A stretch of DNA of 6,209 nt from an uncultured Treponema sp. (GTDB lineage: Bacteria > Spirochaetota > Spirochaetia > Treponematales > Treponemataceae): contig CAMJAJ010000088.1 of assembly GCA_946403565.1 (NCBI GenBank), positions 1 through 6,209 of the forward strand. Reading direction: 5' to 3'. This document shows, piece by piece, positions 1-6,196 of this stretch. The notes beneath the pieces were generated by a model that saw only the letters and a program-made list of their open reading frames with translations, ran no database searches and was not told where the DNA came from. Made by a program: the position numbers and the translations under genes. Position 1 is the first letter of the stretch. Every line of letters begins with the position of its first letter.

Positions 1-705
1 GCATCTTCGCCTGTCAGGGCGAAGGTGTCTCTCCAGCCCAGCCAACCGGATGTTTCTACGCAAGCAGGCTCTATTCCGGAAGCCTGCGGGAGGGGATGCA
101 GTATAAGGATGCGCCGAACCCAGATATTCCTGACGGACTTCGACCCATTCGATGATGGCAAGGACGCCAGGAAGAAGAAGCGTATCAGCCCCGGTGGATT
201 CTACCATCGGGCAATAATGAGGCTTGACGACGGCTCCGTATTCGCGGACAAACTCCAGATCCTCTTCTTCAACCTGAACGTTCCGGACGATGTGGACGAA
301 GGCTTGAAAAAGGCCGCCAACTGGTGTAAATTCATCGCTGGGAGCACAGACCCCAAGGTTCTTGAGGCACTCGGGAATGACGAGGGCTGGAAGGAGGAAT
401 TCAAGATGGCGATGGACGCATACATGAAGGTCAGCGCGGAGGAGAAGGCGTGGGCCTACCACCTGTCAACGGACCGCGCAGAGGCGGACTACTGGAACGG
501 CCTTCGTGCGAGCCGGGAGCAGGGGCGTGAGGATGGCTTAAAGGAAGGTCGGGAAGATGGTCTCAGGGAAGGAATGAGCAAAGGCATCGTGACCAGCCTG
601 AAGAACCTCATCGCCAACACCGGCATGACGCAGGCGCAGGCAATGGACGCGCTGGGCATAGAGGATGCCGACCGTGACAAGTATGCCGCCATGCTGTCGT
701 CATAG
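1..705 (+). pseudogene. Rpn-family PD-(D/E)XK nuclease/putative transposase, 5'-truncated by window, frameshifted
   Basis: The final frame (GTG at 25 is the first possible start, but the frame is open to the window edge; stop TAG at 703-705) carries the C-terminal part of an Rpn-type protein. It contains TQIFLTDFDPFDDGK, which resembles the family's 'IFICDFDPFG' strand, then an FFNLNVPDD segment, helices, and an EG-rich tail (REQGREDGLKEGREDGLREG, about residues 164-183) with the usual final short helical bundle. The N-terminal part of this frame (S/P/Q-rich) does not look like the family. The expected preceding segment is instead in the third frame, as FYASRLYSGSLREGMQYKDAP at about 50-113, matching the family's 'RYYQS..D...L.KG..Y..LP' pattern. 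The two frames meet near 112-120, implying a one-base insertion or two-base deletion at the CGAACCCAG stretch. Further lesions before position 50 are possible. Rpn proteins are around 300 residues and are known or proposed to promote RecA-independent recombination by DNA cleavage. The catalytic part would lie off the left edge. Family assignment is from recalled motifs, not a search. Confidence 0.72.
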
Positions 706-743
706 GCCGTGAGGTCCTAATCTAATGACATACTGAAACAGAG

Positions 744-784
744 GCATCCTGCCTGGCGGAACCGCTATGGCAGGGTGCTTTTTT
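744..784 (+). terminator. Rho-independent terminator after the Rpn remnant
   Basis: GCATCCTGCC (744-753) pairs with GGCAGGGTGC (769-778) over 10 bp with one G-U pair and a 15-nt loop. It is followed directly by six T (779-784). It lies about 40 nt after the Rpn stop codon, as expected for the end of that transcript. The U-tract is on the + strand only, so it acts rightward. Confidence 0.85.
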
Positions 785-798
785 ATTTCGCCCGTTAG

Positions 799-1239
799 CG
801 GGGTGCTGTATCGACCGATAACGGAGTGCGTATCGGGTGTAGGGTTGTATCAGCATGGAGCTTTCCTTGGAACAACAAGGGAAGCAGTGGAAATTCCCCC
901 AAGGATGTTTTTCAGGGAATAAAGAATAAGGTAGAAGAGAAAGCTTCACCAAAGGTGGAGGATTCCGTTTCCCCTGAAGTACGTAAGGCCGAACTGGAAC
1001 AAAAATGGCTTGATGCAGGAAAGGTCGGTTATGATTATATGCCCTAGGGTACCACAGTAGAGGAGGTCCGACGGATCTATCCGAATATAAAAGAAACTGA
1101 AAAGCGTACCGCCTATGATGTTGAAATATGGAGTAGGGGAGAAAAAACGGATAAACAAAGCTGGGACTATGTGTTCTACAATGGAAAATTTTGTATGGGA
1201 TATACCCGATGGGGGGATGGCCATTGGCAATCAGCTTAG
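799..1239 (+). pseudogene. Decayed gene of unknown function with an internal TAG
   Basis: Frame 1 is open from the codon after TAG 796-798 to TAG 1237-1239 except for one in-frame TAG at 1045-1047. A GTG at 826 is the only listed start and it has no convincing ribosome-binding site, so the 5' end (probably a signal peptide or another domain) appears lost. Before the stop the protein is K/E/S-rich (SPKDVFQGIKNKVEEKASPKV) and then reads KAELEQKWLDAGKVGYDYMP. After the stop it continues GTTVEEVRRIYPNIKETEKR and then WDYVFYNGKFCMGYTRWGDG. The 'P-W-G-T-T-x-E-E-V-R' pattern common in small secreted proteins suggests TAG replaced TGG (Trp) by a single G-to-A change. This is inference. The codons are visibly more A/T-ending than in the neighbours, suggesting a different origin or age. 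The family is not recognised. The segment around 835-850 (GCRVVSAWS) faintly resembles the GFRVV tail of formylglycine-generating-enzyme-like (SUMF1) domains, too weak to name. Confidence 0.55.
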
Positions 1240-1324
1240 ATGCCTGCCGCCCCTGCAACCCTTGTTTTCCGCCCTCTTTTCTTGTAAACTAAGACAGGTG
1301 AGGATGTTTATATAGAAGACAACC

Positions 1325-1329
1325 GGAGG
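1325..1329 (+). promoter_or_regulatory. Ribosome-binding site of the LRR-protein gene
   Basis: GGAGG lies 5 nt before ATG 1335. It fixes the start, since the next residues form a signal peptide (MKKYIVLVLLAMAAGLLFA). Confidence 0.8.
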
Positions 1330-1334
1330 CAGAA

Positions 1335-3860
1335 ATGAAAAAGTACATCGTTCTGGTCCTGCTGGCAATGGCGGCGGGGCTGCTTTTCGCAGTGGAAAAC
1401 ACGGATGCGTACTGGAGCAAGAAGCTCAAGAAGACCCAGGAGCAATGGATAAACACGACCGACGTGAAGGGACCGTTCTCCGACAACAGGGAGTCGCAGA
1501 ACTACGAGACCATAAACGACGTGGTGCGCTCCTACCTGGTCCCCTTTGATGACGGCAGCATGATGATGGTGCAGGCGGACAGCTATCTGCAGGTCCGCTA
1601 CCTGGACAAGGGCTACCATCAGACCGGCGAGCGCAACATCAAGCTGGAGCTGCCCATGTTCGGCGGTTTCTTCGTCTCCGAGCTGGACGGCTGCTACTAT
1701 GTCATAACCGGCCAGAAGAACCCAGGCGACTCCGACAAGGTGGAGGTGGTCAGGGTCACCAAGTACGATTCCAAGTGGAACCGCAAGGCCGCCTATTCGC
1801 TGTTCGGCGGCAATACGAGCGAGCCGTTCGTCGGCGGCCTCAGCTGTACGGAACAGGACAAGCACCTCTACATCCGCACCGGCCACCTGATGTACAAGAG
1901 CAAGGACGGCCAGAAGCACCAGGCCAACATGGCGATAGACCTGAACAAGGAGACCATGAAGGCCGTATACACGATGACCGATGTCAGCAGCATCGGCTAC
2001 AGCCAGTACGTGAGCCACTCGTTTAACCAGCTGGTCACGACCAAGGACGGTGTCATGGTCGGGGCGGACCACGGCGACGCATACCCCCGGGCCATCGTGC
2101 TCGGCAAGAACAAGCGCGCCCTGAGTGAGAGCGACGGGGGCAACGGCGAGTACAGCTACGTGAACATCTGCTCCATCCCTGGCTCGGTGGGCGACAACGA
2201 CACGGGAACCTCGCTGGGTGACATCATGGTCACGAGCTCGCACTACCTGGTCGCCTATAACCAGGTCTATGACGAATACTTCACGAACAAGAGCAAGAAG
2301 ACCCGGAACATCTTCCTGGCGACCGTGCAGGACAGCAAGAACGGGTTCGGCAAGCCCACCGTGCGGCAGGTGACCGACTATGCGCAGGGGATGGACCCGG
2401 CCCGTACCCCCCACCTGATTCAGTACGGAAAGGACAAGTACCTGCTCCTGTGGACCCGCCACACGACCATCTTCTACACCGCCGTGGACGGCAAGGGCAA
2501 GAACGGCGCGATACATAGCTTTGAAGGAAACCTCTCGGACTGCACGCCCGTCCTCTGCGGAGGCTACATCACCTGGTATGCGACCGGCAACTCCAAGATA
2601 ACCTTCTACCGCATAGACCCCGAGCACATCGACTGGGGTTCGTCCCTCGTCCGTGGCGACGTGAAGTCCTCCTCCGCGGCTGTCGAGGACCTGGAGCCCG
2701 CGGCCCCCATCGCGCAGCCGGAGCCTGAACAGCCGAAGGTGGAGGAGAAACCGAAGGAGCCTGAGCAGCCCAAGGTGGAGGAGAAGCCGAAGGAGCCTGA
2801 ACAGCCGAAGGTGGAAGAGAAGCCGAAGGAGCCTGAACAGCCCAAGGTGGAGGAGAAACCGAAGGAGCCTGAGCAGCCCAAGGTGGAGGAGAAACCGAAG
2901 GAGCCGGAACAGCCGAAGGTGGAGGAGAAGCCGAAGGAGCCTGAGCAGCCCAAGGTGGAGGAGAAGCCGAAGGAGCCTGAGCAGCCGAAGGTGGAGGAAA
3001 AGCCGAAGGAGCCGGAAAAGCCCAAGGTGGAAGAGAAGCCGAAGGAACCCGAGAAACCCCGGACGCCCCGCTCCGTGGACACGATGAACAAGGGAAAGGC
3101 CATCCCCTGCAAGAACTACGAGTACACGACCGGGGACTTCACGGTCGCGGACAAGTGCTACGTCTGGGATTTCTCCGAGTACATCGTCGAGCCCGGCCAG
3201 TACACGATTATGTTCAGCTGCCAGTCCAACATCGGCATCGTCATGTCCGAGGCAGCCGTGTTCGTTGACGGCAAGTTCTTTGCCCCCTTCAACGACATCA
3301 AGCGGATTGAGAAGTCGATGGACCTGTCCACCAAGAAGGGCAGCTTCACCTTCACCCTGCCCAAGAAGGCAAAGAAGGTGCAGCTGGCGGCGTATGTGCG
3401 GGTCGCCAAGAAGGGCAGCTTCTACGGTACGATAGACGTGATTCATGACCGGACGCTCATCATACCCCGGGGCAGGACCAAGCTCCTGTACGAGGAGTTC
3501 TCCGCCCGCAAGGACTTTGACCACGTGGTTTTCCCCGATACCCTGGTGGAGATAGGCCCCCACTCGCTGGAACGCACTCCCATGGTCAAGGTGGAAGTTC
3601 CCGGCACGATAAAGAAGCTGGGCGACTTCGCTTTCTTTGACATGCCCAACCTGGAGGAGATTGTCCTGCACGAGGGCGTGGAGGAACTGGGCGAGTACTG
3701 CATCAACCTGCGGGAATACCGGCCCGTCACGGTCCACATGCGGAACTGGGCGAGTACTGCATCCACCTGCGGGAATACCGGCCCGTCACGGTCCACATGC
3801 CGGATTCCATGTCCGTGTTCGCCCGCTACTGCGTGTCCAACAATTCGACCTGGATCCTGA
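1335..3860 (+). CDS. Secreted modular LRR_5 (BspA/TpLRR-type) protein, 5' part of a split gene
   Basis: This is the first part of a gene whose restored product would be 1113 aa. Residues 1-19 are a Sec signal peptide (KK, hydrophobic core, cleavage probably after LLFA) with no lipobox Cys, so a soluble periplasmic, outer-surface or secreted protein is expected. Residues about 40-440 are beta-rich with recurring units of hydrophobic strand, turn and charged strand (e.g. YLLLWTRHTTIFYTAVDGKG, YITWYATGNSKITFYRID), which suggests a beta-propeller; this is inference. Residues 467-574 are nine copies of PKVEEKPKEPEQ. Residues about 588 onward form module 1: a beta-sandwich-like part (YVWDFSEYIVEPGQYTIMFS to GTIDVI), then LRR_5 repeats (FDHVVFPDTLVEIGPHSLE, VPGTIKKLGDFAFFD, LHEGVEELGEYC). 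From residue 803 the frame is wrong because of the 59-bp duplication. The last 39 residues are an aberrant Cys-rich tail ending at TGA 3858-3860. BspA-type LRRs in oral and gut bacteria mediate binding to host proteins or other bacteria; the ligand here is unknown. As it stands the gene would make a truncated protein lacking the end of module 1 and all of module 2. Confidence 0.8.
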   Translation: MKKYIVLVLLAMAAGLLFAVENTDAYWSKKLKKTQEQWINTTDVKGPFSDNRESQNYETINDVVRSYLVPFDDGSMMMVQADSYLQVRYLDKGYHQTGERNIKLELPMFGGFFVSELDGCYYVITGQKNPGDSDKVEVVRVTKYDSKWNRKAAYSLFGGNTSEPFVGGLSCTEQDKHLYIRTGHLMYKSKDGQKHQANMAIDLNKETMKAVYTMTDVSSIGYSQYVSHSFNQLVTTKDGVMVGADHGDAYPRAIVLGKNKRALSESDGGNGEYSYVNICSIPGSVGDNDTGTSLGDIMVTSSHYLVAYNQVYDEYFTNKSKKTRNIFLATVQDSKNGFGKPTVRQVTDYAQGMDPARTPHLIQYGKDKYLLLWTRHTTIFYTAVDGKGKNGAIHSFEGNLSDCTPVLCGGYITWYATGNSKITFYRIDPEHIDWGSSLVRGDVKSSSAAVEDLEPAAPIAQPEPEQPKVEEKPKEPEQPKVEEKPKEPEQPKVEEKPKEPEQPKVEEKPKEPEQPKVEEKPKEPEQPKVEEKPKEPEQPKVEEKPKEPEQPKVEEKPKEPEKPKVEEKPKEPEKPRTPRSVDTMNKGKAIPCKNYEYTTGDFTVADKCYVWDFSEYIVEPGQYTIMFSCQSNIGIVMSEAAVFVDGKFFAPFNDIKRIEKSMDLSTKKGSFTFTLPKKAKKVQLAAYVRVAKKGSFYGTIDVIHDRTLIIPRGRTKLLYEEFSARKDFDHVVFPDTLVEIGPHSLERTPMVKVEVPGTIKKLGDFAFFDMPNLEEIVLHEGVEELGEYCINLREYRPVTVHMRNWASTASTCGNTGPSRSTCRIPCPCSPATACPTIRPGS
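2733..3056 (+). repeat. Nine tandem 36-bp units encoding the PKVEEKPKEPEQ linker
   Basis: Nine in-phase units start at 2733 and recur every 36 bp to 3056. They encode PKVEEKPKEPEQ, with the last residue K in units 8 and 9. A half unit (PEPEQ) precedes the array and the sequence leaves it at PRTPRS. All other differences between units are at third codon positions (CCG/CCC, GAG/GAA, AAG/AAA, CCT/CCG/CCC). The composition is Pro plus alternating Lys/Glu, like the extended periplasm-spanning linker of TonB or cell-surface stalks. It probably forms a stiff spacer between the propeller-like domain and the LRR modules. Confidence 0.95.
3683..3800 (+). repeat. 59-bp direct tandem duplication that breaks the LRR gene
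   Basis: Copy 1 is 3683-3741 and copy 2 is 3742-3800, both beginning GGAACTGGGCGAGTACTGCAT and ending GGTCCACATGC. They differ at one base (A3705 versus C3764, Asn versus His codon in the native frame), so 58 of 59 positions match. Because 59 is not a multiple of 3, the reading frame changes after copy 1. Deleting one copy joins VHM to PDSMSVFARYC and makes 1335-4735 one open frame of 1113 codons plus stop. Confidence 0.95.
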
Positions 3861-4735
3861 ACAAGGGCAGTAAGGCCGACGAGTATGCCAAGAAGCAGCG
3901 CTTCATCACGATTAAATACCTCAACGCGACCTATGCGACGCCGCCGACGGACGTGCAGCAGCCCCTTCCCCAGGAGGCGGTCATCCCGGCGGGGACGATG
4001 AAGAACTACGCCTACGAGACAGGGGACTTCACCACCTCCGATGCGAGCTATGTCTGGGACTTCTCCGCCTACGTCACGCAGGCCGGGCAGTACAGCATCC
4101 TGTTCAACCGCATCTCGGGGGCCTCGCTCGTCCTGTCCGACGCCGTCATACTGGCGGACGGAAAGCAGGTCGCCTCCATTCCCAAGTCCCAGACGGCGGA
4201 CAACAAGAACCGCATCACGCTCAGCTTCAACCTGCCCTCTACCGCCAAGACGGTCCAGCTCAAGGCGACCGCGAAGATGGCCAAGAAGGGCAGCTACAAG
4301 GGGACGATCGACATCCTGCGAGGCTCCACGCTGGTCATTCCGACGGGACGCACCACGATAGAGCGGGAGGAGTTCAGGAAGCGGACGGACTTCACCGCCG
4401 TCGTGTTCCCGCCGAGCCTGACGGAGATAGGCAACAGCGCGTTCGAAGGCTGTGCCCTCAAGGCCGTGGACATCCCCGGCACGGTCAAGAAGCTTGACCG
4501 CTACTCCTTCTTTGCCTGCAAGTCGCTGACCGAGGTGAACCTGCAGGAGGGCGTCACCGAGATAGGCGAGTGGTCCTTCTGCGGCATCACGACCAAGTTG
4601 CGTATCGTCATTCCTTCCACGATAACCGAGTTCCCCGGCGGCGTGACCGAGAACATGGCCATCTGGGTGGTGTACAAGGGGAGCAGGGCCGAGGAGTATG
4701 CCAAGGGCATGAACTACAAGCTGGAGTACCGCTGA
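3797..4735 (+). CDS. C-terminal part of the split LRR_5 protein (end of module 1 plus module 2)
   Basis: The ATG at 3797 is an internal Met of the original gene (VHM-PDSMSV) and has no Shine-Dalgarno sequence, so independent translation is doubtful. It is best treated as the 3' piece of the broken gene. Its first 47 residues finish module 1 (STWILNKGSKADEYAKKQRF, the capping strand of the LRR stack). A short linker (ATPPTDVQQPLPQE) leads to module 2, which starts near IPAGTMKNYAYETGDF and repeats module 1 throughout: YVWDFSAYVTQAGQYSILF, GTIDILRGSTLVIPTGRT, then LRR_5 units VVFPPSLTEIGNSAFEGC, VDIPGTVKKLDRYSFFAC and VNLQEGVTEIGEWSFCGI, and the cap VVYKGSRAEEYAKGMNYKL. The native order gives residues about 862-1113 of the restored protein. 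The first half of each module looks like a carbohydrate-binding-type beta-sandwich, but no family can be named by eye. The fragment ends in TGATG, overlapping the next gene. Confidence 0.75.
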   Translation: MPDSMSVFARYCVSNNSTWILNKGSKADEYAKKQRFITIKYLNATYATPPTDVQQPLPQEAVIPAGTMKNYAYETGDFTTSDASYVWDFSAYVTQAGQYSILFNRISGASLVLSDAVILADGKQVASIPKSQTADNKNRITLSFNLPSTAKTVQLKATAKMAKKGSYKGTIDILRGSTLVIPTGRTTIEREEFRKRTDFTAVVFPPSLTEIGNSAFEGCALKAVDIPGTVKKLDRYSFFACKSLTEVNLQEGVTEIGEWSFCGITTKLRIVIPSTITEFPGGVTENMAIWVVYKGSRAEEYAKGMNYKLEYR

Positions 4736-5754
4736 TGGCAGACAAGGCGTTGTATCATGCCGTGGACATCGGCAGTGTCCACCTGGACGGGAACCTCTTT
4801 CTGGCCCCCATCGCGGGCTACAGCGACCGGGCCTTCCGCACCCTCTGCGTGGAATGTGGGGCGGCCCTCTGTACCACCGAGATGGTTTCGGCGGAGGCGC
4901 TGACCCGGGGCTCGGGCAAGACCGAGGAGCTCATGGCCCGGTCTCCTTCCGAGAAGACCTACGCCGTCCAGATATTCGGCGGAACTGCGGACGTGATGGC
5001 CCGCGCCGTCCCGCTCGTGCTGGAGAAGACCAGCTGCGAAATCATCGACATAAACGGCGGCTGCCCCGTCCCCAAGATAATCAAGAGCGGGGCGGGCAGC
5101 ATGCTGACCAAGGAGCCGGACCGACTGTTTGCGATCGTGAAGGCCGTCCGCGAGGCGAGCGAGGCATATACGGCGGAGCACCCGGAGCGGGGCAGCATTC
5201 CCGTTACGGTGAAGATTCGGTCCGGCTGGGACGCAGAGCACCTGACCTGGAAGGAATGTGCCGCCGCCGCGCTGGAAGCCGGGGCCGCCGCAATCACGAT
5301 CCATGCACGGACGCGGGCGCAGGGCTACGAGGGCAAGGCGGACTGGGGCATCCAGGGGCAGCTTGTTTCTTTCGTGGCGGGCCGCATCCCCGTGTTCGGC
5401 TCGGGCGACGCAAACAGCCCCGAGACCGCGCGGCGGATGCTGGAGGAGACCGGGGTGGACGCAGTGATGTTCGCCCGGGGCGCGATGGGAGATCCCTTCC
5501 TGTTCACGCGGACCAGGCAGCTGCTCATCGAGGGCGTGTATGCCGAAACAAGCCTGTCTGACCGCCTCCGCGCGGGCTTCCGCGAGCTGGACATAGAGAC
5601 GGCAGACAAGGGTGAGGCCGCTGCCTGCCTGGAGATGCGCAAGAAGTTCGCGTCCTACACCTCGGGAATACGGGGCGGGGGCGCGCTGCGTTCCAAGATT
5701 GTCCGCTGTTCCAGTGCTGCCGAGTACCGCGCCCTGCTGGAGCCGTACCTGTAG
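4735..5754 (+). CDS. dusB: tRNA-dihydrouridine synthase, DusB-like
   Basis: This FMN enzyme uses NADPH to reduce uridine to dihydrouridine in the tRNA D-loop, in the cytoplasm. The 339-residue length is normal for the family. Visible motifs in order are the FMN-binding LAPIAGYSDRAFR (23-35), TEMVSAEAL (48-56), VQIFGG (78-83), the signature DINGGCPVPKIIKSGAG (105-121) with catalytic Cys110, TVKIRSGW (158-165) with the FMN-contacting Lys160, ITIHARTR (187-194) with His190, VFGSGD (220-225), and VMFARGAMGDP (244-254) for phosphate binding. The C-terminal helical tRNA-binding domain contains RKKFASYTSGIRGGGALRSKI. The start at 4735 is chosen because homology begins soon after it, its ATG overlaps the LRR gene's TGA, and GGAG lies at 4723-4726, 8 nt upstream. 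The frame remains open upstream to 4570, but that part is the LRR gene read in another frame. It is probably co-transcribed and translationally coupled with the LRR gene. The GCPVPK signature favours DusB (NifR3-like) over DusA or DusC. No key residue is missing. Confidence 0.93.
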   Translation: MADKALYHAVDIGSVHLDGNLFLAPIAGYSDRAFRTLCVECGAALCTTEMVSAEALTRGSGKTEELMARSPSEKTYAVQIFGGTADVMARAVPLVLEKTSCEIIDINGGCPVPKIIKSGAGSMLTKEPDRLFAIVKAVREASEAYTAEHPERGSIPVTVKIRSGWDAEHLTWKECAAAALEAGAAAITIHARTRAQGYEGKADWGIQGQLVSFVAGRIPVFGSGDANSPETARRMLEETGVDAVMFARGAMGDPFLFTRTRQLLIEGVYAETSLSDRLRAGFRELDIETADKGEAAACLEMRKKFASYTSGIRGGGALRSKIVRCSSAAEYRALLEPYL

Positions 5755-5951
5755 GGGCCTCTGCGCGGAGTGTCCGGGCTGTACACGAGCTCGGGCGCGC
5801 GGCTCCTCTTTTGTGCGGGCTGTCCGGAGCGACTGTCTGGGGAGGAGAGGTCTGCGACGGACGGAACTGCTGCCCGGAGCCGACGGAACTATCTGCCGTG
5901 AATGTTTCCGTGTGAGGGCCTTTCGTTCTCAAATCATAGCATGATGTCTGA

Positions 5952-5996
5952 GCCTGTTTCAAAGCCCGCTTGGCTTTTGAAACAGGCCCTTTTTTT
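5952..5996 (+). terminator. Strong rho-independent terminator of the LRR-dusB unit
   Basis: GCCTGTTTCAAAGCC (5952-5966) pairs with GGCTTTTGAAACAGGC (5972-5987) through a 15-bp stem with one bulged T and a 5-nt loop. Seven T follow at 5990-5996. It is about 200 nt after the dusB stop. The intervening 5755-5951 stretch is GC-rich and shows no convincing gene, only a short imperfect direct repeat (GACGGAACT-CTGCC at 5860-5874 and 5882-5897). Confidence 0.92.
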
Positions 5997-6019
5997 CTGG
6001 TGGGATTTACAGCTGGTTT

Positions 6020-6066
6020 AAAAAAGAAAGCGGTCTATGGTGAAATGAAAAAAAACCATAGACCGC
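6020..6066 (-). terminator. Minus-strand terminator-like hairpin
   Basis: GCGGTCTATGG (6030-6040) and CCATAGACCGC (6056-6066) form a perfect 11-bp inverted repeat with a 15-nt A-rich loop. Read on the minus strand the hairpin is followed by TTTCTTTTTT (complement of 6020-6029), the form of an intrinsic terminator for leftward transcription. On the + strand no T-run follows. It would stop a leftward transcript from beyond the right edge. Alternatively it could belong to the end of a mobile element. Confidence 0.6.
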
Positions 6067-6079
6067 CAAAAAAAGGAGG

Positions 6080-6113
6080 CAAGGCATATTGATAATGGAG
6101 ACTACATGCCTTG
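6080..6113 (+). repeat. Inverted repeat with start codons in its loop
   Basis: CAAGGCAT (6080-6087) and ATGCCTTG (6106-6113) are perfect 8-bp inverted repeats separated by 18 nt. The loop contains TTG 6089 and ATG 6095, the candidate starts of the small ORF there. GGAGG (6075-6079) lies immediately before the left arm. A hairpin in the mRNA would place the start in the loop and could affect initiation. The pairing is short, so a role is only suggested. Confidence 0.45.
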
Positions 6114-6196
6114 AAAACATTACAAGTATACTATCACGGAAAATAATTTTTGGCAAGTACTTTAGGGAATTTTTTTTGGTTTTTCGATTTTTTTAA
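6089..6196 (+). CDS. Short ORF, possible start of a mobile-element or unknown gene, broken or frameshifted at T-runs
   Basis: A strong GGAGG (6075-6079) stands 9 nt before TTG 6089, with an in-frame ATG at 6095 only 15 nt away. The frame reads METTCLENITSILSRK and then IIFGKYFREFF before T8 (6170-6177) and T7 (6188-6194) runs and a TAA at 6194-6196, giving about 35 residues. The early part looks like real protein (amphipathic, basic), somewhat like the first residues of a transposase, but I do not recognise a family. In both other frames the sequence after the T8 run is open to the window edge, so a slip or programmed frameshift there would extend the protein. Base composition is much more AT-rich than the genes to the left. 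Confidence 0.3.
   Translation: MIMETTCLENITSILSRKIIFGKYFREFFLVFRFF

Noticed and set aside
722..1258. Minus-strand ORFs across the decayed region
   Set aside because: They begin without a ribosome-binding site and run through the terminator at 744-784. The opposite strand reads more like a protein.
1282..1314. Possible promoter for the LRR gene (TTGTAA 1282-1287, TATATA 1309-1314)
   Set aside because: The spacing is 21 nt, too long for a standard sigma-70 promoter, and the implied leader would be very short. The real promoter was not identified.
2733..3056. CRISPR-like array (regular 36-bp period)
   Set aside because: The units are contiguous with no spacers and are in coding frame, so this is a protein repeat.
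2606..3112. Minus-strand ORF of Cys/Ser/Gly/Phe repeats (GCSGSFGFSST)
   Set aside because: It is simply the reverse of the PKVEEKPKEPEQ repeat in another frame.
1308..3737. 809-codon open frame on the minus strand antisense to the LRR gene, with Leu/Arg-rich repeats
   Set aside because: It mirrors the G/C-ending codons and the 36-bp repeat of the sense gene. The sense strand has a signal peptide, ribosome-binding site and recognisable LRRs, while the antisense product has no family features.
4570..4734. Upstream extension of the dusB frame
   Set aside because: It overlaps the LRR C-terminus, shows no Dus homology, and the TGATG start at 4735 with GGAG upstream fits the family length.
5525..5962. 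Overlapping ORFs on both strands across the dusB 3' end and the 5755-5951 gap
   Set aside because: Composition is Arg/Pro/Ser-rich, typical of GC-rich shadow frames, with no start signals or recognisable domains.
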